From the NCBI GenBank assembly GCA_903893085.1, contig CAITKS010000085.1:1-5916 (forward strand): a DNA stretch of 5,916 nt, read 5' to 3'. The notes beneath the pieces are model-generated. The model did not search any database and was not told the DNA's origin. It was given only the letters and a program-made list of their open reading frames with translations. How positions within the stretch are numbered: position 1 is the stretch's first letter; each line of letters begins with the position of its first letter. The translations under genes were made by a program, and so were the position numbers. The DNA comes from an uncultured Actinomycetes bacterium. GTDB taxonomy: Bacteria; Actinomycetota; Actinomycetes; Nanopelagicales; Nanopelagicaceae. Positions 1 to 4,576 of the stretch are shown piece after piece.

Positions 1-1162
1 GCCATTTCAAAGGTCGGTTATCCATCGCACTTGGAAGTCGGAAACCATGTTCCACCAATGTTCGCTTGCGCGATGCGTCGCCTTCAAACATCGCACCGAT
101 TTGCGGAACGGTGACGTGGCTTTCATCAATGACCAGCAAGAAATCTTCTGGAAAATAATCAAGCAAGCAGTTCGGTGGTGAACCTGGACCACGACCATCT
201 AGGTGCCTGGAATAGTTTTCGATGCCAGAACAAAATCCCAGTTGTTCCATCATCTCTAGATCAAAAGTGGTGCGCATTCTCAACCGTTGAGCTTCAAGTA
301 ACTTCCCTTGCTTTTCAAATATGTTCAATTGAATTTGTAGCTCATCTTGAATCTCGCCCATGGCGCGTTTCATAGTTTCAGGGCCAGCGGCATAGTGAGT
401 GGCTGGAAAGATGTAAATCTCAGTCTCATCTCGCAAGATTTCACCAGTAAGCGGATGCAAGGTCATAATCTTTTCGATCTCATCACCGAACATCTCGATG
501 CGAATCGCCAACTCTTCATACATAGGGATGATTTCAATTGTGTCGCCCCGCACACGGAATGTGCCGCGTTCGAAGGCCATATCGTTACGTTGATATTGCA
601 CATCAACGAAGCGACGCAAAAGATGGTTTCGTTCAATCTCATCGCCGACCTTCAATCGGATCATGCGATCGATATATTCCTGAGGCGTACCAAGTCCATA
701 GATACATGAGACAGTGGCGACCACGATTACATCGCGTCTAGTCAGTAGAGAGTTAGTGGCTGAGTGGCGCAACCGTTCTACTTCATCGTTAACACTGGAA
801 TCCTTCTCGATAAATGTATCTGTCTGCGGAACATAGGCTTCTGGTTGGTAATAGTCGTAATATGAAACAAAGTATTCAACGGCATTGTTCGGCATTAATT
901 CGCGAAATTCATTGGCTAACTGGGCGGCGAGTGTTTTATTGGGGGCCAGAACCAGAGTTGGACGTTGCAGACGTTCGATAAGCCACGCAGTAGTTGCCGA
1001 TTTTCCAGTACCCGTCGCGCCTAAGAGCACAATGTCCTGTTCGCCCGCGTTTATTCTCTTAACAATTTCTTCAATTGCTTGAGGCTGATCTCCTGCAGGC
1101 ACATAATCACTAATGACCTGAAAGGGTTCAACCTTTCGTTGCAGGTCAGAGATCGGGCGCAT
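1..1162 (-). CDS. uvrB: Excinuclease ABC subunit B (UvrB), N-terminal 387 residues, 3' end cut by window edge
   Basis: UvrB is the damage-verifying helicase-like subunit of nucleotide excision repair: UvrA2 loads it onto lesions and UvrC then incises. Seen here, reading from the ATG: the start [14 protein letters not shown], a Q-motif-like GDQPQAI (about 24-30), Walker A GATGTGKS (48-55), the [12 protein letters not shown] helicase segment (75-86), the beta-hairpin region [12 protein letters not shown] (101-112) that clamps DNA, the [20 protein letters not shown] block (117-136), the YGLGTPQEY region (155-163), the [11 protein letters not shown] segment (314-324), and the Walker B/motif II box DESH (346-349). 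The frame runs off the left edge just after [13 protein letters not shown], so about 45% of a usual ~660-700-residue protein, including motifs IV-VI and the UvrC-binding UVR tail, is missing. The coaE stop codon lies in the same frame three codons upstream, so this ATG is the earliest possible start and fits the family N-terminus. It is probably co-transcribed with coaE. Family assignment is very secure. Confidence 0.98.
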   Translation of the reverse strand, partial: MRPISDLQRKVEPFQVISDYVPAGDQPQAIEEIVKRINAGEQDIVLLGATGTGKSATTAWLIERLQRPTLVLAPNKTLAAQLANEFRELMPNNAVEYFVSYYDYYQPEAYVPQTDTFIEKDSSVNDEVERLRHSATNSLLTRRDVIVVATVSCIYGLGTPQEYIDRMIRLKVGDEIERNHLLRRFVDVQYQRNDMAFERGTFRVRGDTIEIIPMYEELAIRIEMFGDEIEKIMTLHPLTGEILRDETEIYIFPATHYAAGPETMKRAMGEIQDELQIQLNIFEKQGKLLEAQRLRMRTTFDLEMMEQLGFCSGIENYSRHLDGRGPGSPPNCLLDYFPEDFLLVIDESHVTVPQIGAMFEGDASRKRTLVEHGFRLPSAMDNRPLKW

Positions 1163-1175
1163 TTTCCTAGCCTAC
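1163..1175 (-). promoter_or_regulatory. uvrB ribosome binding site overlapping the coaE stop codon
   Basis: On the minus strand the junction reads AAGTAGGCTAGGAAAATG. The first AGG overlaps the coaE TAG stop and sits 8 nt before the uvrB ATG, a good Shine-Dalgarno distance. The second AGG is only 3 nt from the ATG and is probably too close. This arrangement suggests translational coupling, with ribosomes finishing coaE restarting on uvrB. The function is inferred from spacing alone. Confidence 0.5.
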
Positions 1176-1762
1176 TTTGCTTGCCTCTGTAAGTCCTCCC
1201 AGAGGTTTTCGACCTTACGCAGTAAAGCATCCTCATCACCATCATTTGTGATGATTTCATCGGCTATTTCCTCACGTTGTTCGCGGGTGGCCTGAGCGGC
1301 GATGCGTCGCTCAATCTCAGAGATAAACATGCCACGTTTGCGAAGACGTTCTTTGCGAACCTCAAGATCTGATTCGACGGTAATTATGTGATCGAAATTT
1401 GTCGCAGCGTTACTTTCTACCAATAGTGGAATTTCATAAATTAAAATTTCATCTGCTGCCAGATCTGCCACAACTTCATTAAACAGTTCGCGCACTCTTG
1501 GATGAATAATCAATTCTAAATCAGCTCTTGCCGATGCATCTGCGAAAACGATCTCTGCCAGAGCCTTACGATCAATATCTCCATCTCGCAAAACTGATTC
1601 CCCGAAACGTAGCAAGACCTCATCAAAGCCTGCACTACCGCGTTCAATCGCAAGACGTGATAACTGATCGGCATCCACCACTCGGGCACCAAGTTCCGAG
1701 AAATATTGGGCAACCAGAGATTTCCCGGCCCCTATTCCGCCAGTCAAAGCAACGATCAACAT
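1172..1762 (-). CDS. coaE: Dephospho-CoA kinase (CoaE)
   Basis: CoaE catalyses the last step of coenzyme A synthesis, phosphorylating the ribose 3'-OH of dephospho-CoA with ATP in the cytoplasm. The 196-residue protein begins MLIVALTGGIGAGKS, with P-loop GGIGAGKS at 8-15. It then shows VDADQLSRLAIE (29-40), whose DAD carries the expected catalytic and substrate-contacting acidic residue, IIHPRVREL (85-93), the IYEIPLLVES strand (108-117), the arginine-rich lid RKERLRKRG...ERR (136-153), AAQATREQR (155-163) and ADEIITNDGD (167-176). All the main CoaE landmarks are therefore present and the length is normal for a single-domain enzyme. Known contrast: the M. tuberculosis enzyme is about twice as long because it has a C-terminal UPF0157/GrpB-like domain, which is absent here. 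No good ribosome binding site precedes the ATG, but a TANNNT box ends 7 nt before it, suggesting a leaderless message. A strong terminator separates it from rpsA; uvrB follows after 9 bp. Confidence 0.97.
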   Translation of the reverse strand: MLIVALTGGIGAGKSLVAQYFSELGARVVDADQLSRLAIERGSAGFDEVLLRFGESVLRDGDIDRKALAEIVFADASARADLELIIHPRVRELFNEVVADLAADEILIYEIPLLVESNAATNFDHIITVESDLEVRKERLRKRGMFISEIERRIAAQATREQREEIADEIITNDGDEDALLRKVENLWEDLQRQAK

Positions 1763-1769
1763 GCCCGCA

Positions 1770-1775
1770 ACTCTA
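1770..1775 (-). promoter_or_regulatory. Putative -10 box of a leaderless coaE-uvrB promoter
   Basis: Minus-strand TAGAGT fits the actinobacterial TANNNT -10 pattern and is followed by exactly 7 nt (TGCGGGC) before the coaE ATG, so transcription would begin at or next to the start codon. It lies between the rpsA terminator and coaE, where a new promoter is needed. No convincing -35 hexamer is seen 16-19 bp upstream, and the motif is short enough to occur by chance. The same geometry recurs at the transporter gene in this window. Confidence 0.4.
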
Positions 1776-1800
1776 CCGTCGCACCGTTATCTTTCGGCAT

Positions 1801-1836
1801 AAGAAAAGGGCCCATCCGAAGATGAGCCCCTCTCTT
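1801..1836 (-). terminator. Intrinsic terminator of rpsA with C(UUCG)G tetraloop
   Basis: Ten bases beyond the rpsA stop, the minus strand can fold into GGGCTCATC - TTCG - GATGGGCCC: nine pairs with a single G-U wobble, closed by the exceptionally stable C(UUCG)G tetraloop. The 3' arm is followed by TTTTCTT, a typical U-rich run. This run can also pair with the AAGAGAG just before the hairpin, extending the stem to about 16 pairs. The reverse orientation has a C-A mismatch in place of the wobble and no plus-strand gene upstream, so the terminator most likely serves rpsA. It should insulate coaE-uvrB from the strong rpsA transcript. Confidence 0.85.
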
Positions 1837-1845
1837 ATTTTCTAA

Positions 1846-3210
1846 TTATTCAGCAGCGACTTCAACTACTTCGCTTACTTCAGGTGCAGCAGCGTCAGCA
1901 GCCTTGGCTTCAGCTTTCTGCTTCTTATGTGCAAGGAAACGAGTTTGTGCTTCCTGATATTGACGTTCCCATTCTTCGCGTTGTGAATCAAAGCCTGGCT
2001 TCCATTCCTGAGTATCAGGATCGAAACCTTCTGGGTAGATGAAGTTGCCTGCAGCATCGTAACGAGCAGCCATTCCGTACTGAGTTGGATCGAATGCTTC
2101 AATCTCAACTTCATGTCCTTCATTAGCTTGCTTGAGTGAAAGTGAGATACGACGACGCTCAAGGTCGATATCGATGATCTTTACAAATAGTTCATCATCA
2201 ACGGCTACAACCTGCTCAGGAATTTCAACGTGGCGTTCTGCCAACTCTGAAATGTGAACTAAGCCTTCGATGCCTTCGTGTACGCGAATAAATGCGCCGA
2301 ATGGAACCAACTTAGTTACTACACCCGGAACAACCTGATTAATTGTGTGGGTGCGAGCAAATGCTTGCCATGGATCTTCTTGAGTTGCCTTAAGAGAAAG
2401 TGAAACACGCTCGCGCTCAAAATCTACTTCGAGAACTTCTACGGTTACTTCATCTCCAACTTCAACAACTTCACCTGGGTGATCAATATGCTTCCAAGAA
2501 AGCTCTGAAACGTGAACCAAACCATCAACGCCACCAAGGTCAACGAATGCACCAAAATTAACGATAGATGAGATTACGCCAGTACGAACTTGACCCTTTT
2601 GGAGCTGGTTCAAGAATGTTGTGCGAGATTCTGATTGTGTCTGCTCAAGGAATGCGCGACGTGAAAGAACAACGTTATTGCGATTCTTATCAAGTTCGAT
2701 GATGCGAGCCTCAACTTCCTTACCAATGTAAGGAGTTAGATCGCGTACACGACGCATTTCAACGAGTGATGCTGGCAAGAAGCCACGAAGACCGATATCA
2801 ACGATCAAACCACCCTTAACAACTTCAATAACAGTTCCGACGACAACTTCGTCGCGCTCTTTCTTGCCTTCGATATCTCCCCAGGCGCGTTCGTATTGTG
2901 CGCGCTTCTTAGAAAGAATTGTGCGTCCTTCTTTATCTTCTTTTTGCAGTACGAGCGCCTCAATGCGATCGCCCACCTTAACAATGTCATTTGGATCTGC
3001 ATCGTGTCGGATTGAGAGTTCGCGGGAAGGGATTACGCCCTCAGTTTTGTACCCAATATCAAGAAGTACTTCTTCGCGATCTACTTGTACGACAGTGCCT
3101 TCGACGAGGTCTCCGTCATTGAAATTTCTGATTGTTCCTTCGATTGCTGCAAGAAAATCTGCGGCCGATCCGATGTCGTTAACTGCTACGACTGGTGATG
3201 ATGTGCTCAA
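1846..3210 (-). CDS. rpsA: 30S ribosomal protein S1 (RpsA), four S1 domains, probable TTG start
   Basis: S1 binds mRNA at the 30S subunit and helps translation initiation. From the proposed TTG start the protein has 454 residues: MSTSSPVVAVNDIGS lead, then four OB-fold S1 domains at about 33-102, 120-187, 205-274 and 290-360. The last two carry the classic GxxxxxxxFGAFVDLGGVDGLVHVSELS and FGAFIRVHEGIEGLVHISELA cores and end in RERVSLSLK and RRRISLSLK. The tail (372-430) has FDPTQYGMAARYD and YPEGFDPDTQEW, typical of actinobacterial RpsA, then a charged helix and an Ala/Glu-rich end. Escherichia coli S1 has six domains; four is normal for actinobacteria. An ATG 42 bases upstream is also in frame, but it has no ribosome binding site and would add MVLESYYFLSLRSN, foreign to the family. 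The TTG has GGAG 4 nt before it and gives a family-like N-terminus. A strong terminator follows the stop. Function is very secure; the start is well supported. Confidence 0.97.
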   Translation of the reverse strand: MSTSSPVVAVNDIGSAADFLAAIEGTIRNFNDGDLVEGTVVQVDREEVLLDIGYKTEGVIPSRELSIRHDADPNDIVKVGDRIEALVLQKEDKEGRTILSKKRAQYERAWGDIEGKKERDEVVVGTVIEVVKGGLIVDIGLRGFLPASLVEMRRVRDLTPYIGKEVEARIIELDKNRNNVVLSRRAFLEQTQSESRTTFLNQLQKGQVRTGVISSIVNFGAFVDLGGVDGLVHVSELSWKHIDHPGEVVEVGDEVTVEVLEVDFERERVSLSLKATQEDPWQAFARTHTINQVVPGVVTKLVPFGAFIRVHEGIEGLVHISELAERHVEIPEQVVAVDDELFVKIIDIDLERRRISLSLKQANEGHEVEIEAFDPTQYGMAARYDAAGNFIYPEGFDPDTQEWKPGFDSQREEWERQYQEAQTRFLAHKKQKAEAKAADAAAPEVSEVVEVAAE

Positions 3211-3214
3211 GTTG

Positions 3215-3218
3215 CTCC
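3215..3218 (-). promoter_or_regulatory. rpsA ribosome binding site GGAG deciding the TTG start
   Basis: The minus strand reads ACGGAGCAACTTG: GGAG with a 4-nt spacer to TTG. The in-frame ATG 42 bases farther upstream is preceded by CGTTCACCAGA, which has no anti-Shine-Dalgarno complement. This site is the main sequence evidence for the TTG start. The spacer is slightly short but workable. Confidence 0.65.
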
Positions 3219-3231
3219 GTAGGGATAGAAA

Positions 3232-3261
3232 GTAATAGGACTCCAGAACCATTCTGGTGAA
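3232..3261 (-). promoter_or_regulatory. Putative rpsA promoter (TTCACC - 18 bp - TATTAC)
   Basis: On the minus strand TTCACC (3261-3256) and TATTAC (3237-3232) are separated by 18 bp. Each matches four of six consensus sigma-70-type bases, and the likely transcript start is about 14 nt before the TTG, leaving room for GGAG. An alternative pair farther upstream, TTGCCC (3299-3294) and TACGCT (3275-3270), also 18 bp apart, would give a leader of about 50 nt. I cannot choose between them from sequence alone. Confidence 0.35.
3243..3257. repeat. Perfect inverted repeat CCAGAA-CCA-TTCTGG in the divergent rpsA/transporter promoter region
   Basis: Two 6-bp arms, exactly complementary, flank a 3-base centre. 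If rpsA starts from the nearer promoter, the repeat overlaps the spacer and -35 edge and would suit a dimeric repressor. If it starts from the farther promoter, the same bases form a small hairpin in the leader upstream of the ribosome binding site. It resembles the actinobacterial LexA box only superficially: the GAA/TTC half-sites are 3 bp apart and it lacks the GAAC-N4-GTTC core. The repeat is certain; a function is speculative. Confidence 0.55.
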
Positions 3262-3318
3262 CGGGCGTAAGCGTACGGTTTGGGTCTCGTTAAGGGCAAA
3301 TCCTGATAAATCTAGGCG

Positions 3319-3324
3319 TAAACT
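3319..3324 (+). promoter_or_regulatory. Putative -10 box of a leaderless transporter promoter
   Basis: TAAACT matches TANNNT and ends exactly 7 nt (CCCGAGA) before the ATG at 3332, so the message would start at or beside the start codon. The bases before the ATG contain only a weak GAGA in place of a ribosome binding site, which agrees with leaderless translation. No clear -35 hexamer is visible. Geometry is identical to the proposed coaE -10 box. Confidence 0.38.
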
Positions 3325-3331
3325 CCCGAGA

Positions 3332-4558
3332 ATGAACCGCTATCGGGAATTGTTTTCATTTCCGCAAGTTATCTCACTTGGTATAGCAGCCTTTCCTGCC
3401 CGAGTCGCCTATTCAATGATCGGTCTCGGTATTTTCTTTAAGGCAGAACAGAGCACGGGTTCCTTTGCCATCGCCGGATTTGCTATCGGTTTAAATTCTT
3501 TGGCTGGATCAGCAACTGCTGGAATTAGAGGATCGGTTATGGATCGTTGGGGACAAAAGTGGCCCCTGCGAATTCTTGTTCCAGGTTACACAATTTTAAT
3601 TCTGACACTTAATCAAATGGAGACTGCGCACTCCATTCTTATCACAGCATTTATTCTCGGTATTACTGCTCCCCCAATCAATCTATCGGTAAGGCCGCTG
3701 TGGAAAGACATTGTTCCTCCTACCTATTTAAGAACGGCATACGCGTTTGACTCCGCAATGATGAGTTCAACATCGGTTATTGGTCCCGTGATTGTTACCT
3801 CTCTAGCTCTATCTTCTCGCCCTCATCTAGCGCTAGATGTTGTTGCCGCGCTGATGCTCGCCGGAGGAATTGCACTTGCGTTGACATCCGTATCGCAAAA
3901 TTGGATCCCCGAGAAGAAGGTCAAGGGTCAGGAAAAGCTAATAAAGAATCGTGCAATACAAATCCGGATGTTTGAAGGTTGTTTCATTGGATTTGGCTGG
4001 GGAGTATTTGATGTTGCAGTTCCTGCATTTGCAACACAGGAGAACGTTCCCAACCGTGTCGCTTGGATATTCGCCGCATTTGGCGTTGCCACCGTAATCG
4101 GTGGATTGCTTGCTGGTTTAGTTTCCAAGAAATTAGCTCCACTATCTGCGCTACGTCGTGCCTATCTTCTCTGGGCAATCGCTTGTTTTCCAATCGCATT
4201 TACTTATCCAGATTGGACTATGGCTGTCGTCGGAGCATCCATTGGCTTTCTTGGCGGGGCAGTTCAAGTCTTTTACTTTGAAGTTCTTGAAGCTGTTCGC
4301 CCTAAAGGTTCGCAGACATCTTCACTCGGTTGGATCTGGAGCGTTGAAGGAACTTTCATGGCGTTAGGCGCTGCAGTTGGTGGAGTTGTCTCAGAACATA
4401 TTTCACCGCGCTTTGGTCTAGCCATGCTTCCGGTCATGATTCTTATCGGATACATAATTCTTTCTATTGGTAGGGGTCGACTCTCTGCGGCAAATGACCT
4501 ACCTACTGCAGAAGAAGATTTAGCTGCGATGGCTCAAAATTTACCAACAACAAAATAG
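3332..4558 (+). CDS. Major facilitator superfamily (MFS) transporter, substrate unknown
   Basis: The 408-residue product is a polytopic inner-membrane protein, inferred to have 12 helices in two six-helix bundles, driven by an ion gradient as usual for the family. The loop after the second helix carries a motif-A-like GSVMDRWGQKWPLR (67-80), the family gating signature. SVRPLWKDIVPPTYLRTAYAFDS (119-141) is the helix 4-5 loop seen in efflux-type MFS proteins. A basic, hydrophilic central loop (about 192-212, EKKVKGQEKLIKNR) divides the halves. The C-terminal half includes GWGVFDVAVPAF (222-233), GVATVIGGLLAGLVSKK (251-267) and a Gly/Ala-rich helix 341-354; the last ~28 residues are acidic and soluble. 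The frame also extends upstream to a GTG at 3257, but those 25 residues are Arg/Lys-rich and not membrane-like, so ATG 3332 is preferred. It is the only plus-strand gene here, between polA and rpsA. Drug or metabolite export is possible, but nothing in the sequence fixes a substrate. Confidence 0.9.
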   Translation: MNRYRELFSFPQVISLGIAAFPARVAYSMIGLGIFFKAEQSTGSFAIAGFAIGLNSLAGSATAGIRGSVMDRWGQKWPLRILVPGYTILILTLNQMETAHSILITAFILGITAPPINLSVRPLWKDIVPPTYLRTAYAFDSAMMSSTSVIGPVIVTSLALSSRPHLALDVVAALMLAGGIALALTSVSQNWIPEKKVKGQEKLIKNRAIQIRMFEGCFIGFGWGVFDVAVPAFATQENVPNRVAWIFAAFGVATVIGGLLAGLVSKKLAPLSALRRAYLLWAIACFPIAFTYPDWTMAVVGASIGFLGGAVQVFYFEVLEAVRPKGSQTSSLGWIWSVEGTFMALGAAVGGVVSEHISPRFGLAMLPVMILIGYIILSIGRGRLSAANDLPTAEEDLAAMAQNLPTTK

Positions 4559-4576
4559 GAATAAGCCTAAATATTC

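Noticed and set aside
347..709. A 120-residue plus-strand open frame opposite uvrB
   Set aside because: It lies entirely inside the strongly supported uvrB reading frame, has no recognisable domain, and is a by-product of uvrB codon composition.
1233..1254. Inverted repeat TCATCAC / GTGATGA inside the 3' end of coaE
   Set aside because: It arises from repeated Asp and neighbouring codons in ITNDGDEDAL, has no U-run and lies within coding sequence, so no terminator or regulatory role is supported.
2864..3235. A 123-residue plus-strand open frame opposite the start of rpsA
   Set aside because: It is Ser/Arg-rich, antisense to conserved S1-domain codons, and resembles no protein family; it is best explained as a mirror of rpsA.
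3245..3261. Possible LexA (SOS) box near rpsA
   Set aside because: The actinobacterial box needs GAAC-N4-GTTC. Here the half-sites are GAA and TTC three bases apart, and no proper match was seen before coaE-uvrB either.
3257..3331. N-terminal extension of the transporter from a GTG at 3257
   Set aside because: The 25 added residues are Arg/Lys-rich, the GTG has no ribosome binding site and overlaps the palindrome, and ATG 3332 gives a normal MFS N-terminus with a well-placed TANNNT box.
4559..4576. Hairpin between the transporter and polA as a bidirectional terminator
   Set aside because: The stem is only five AT-rich pairs with an 8-base loop and no U-run, so it is too unstable to call.
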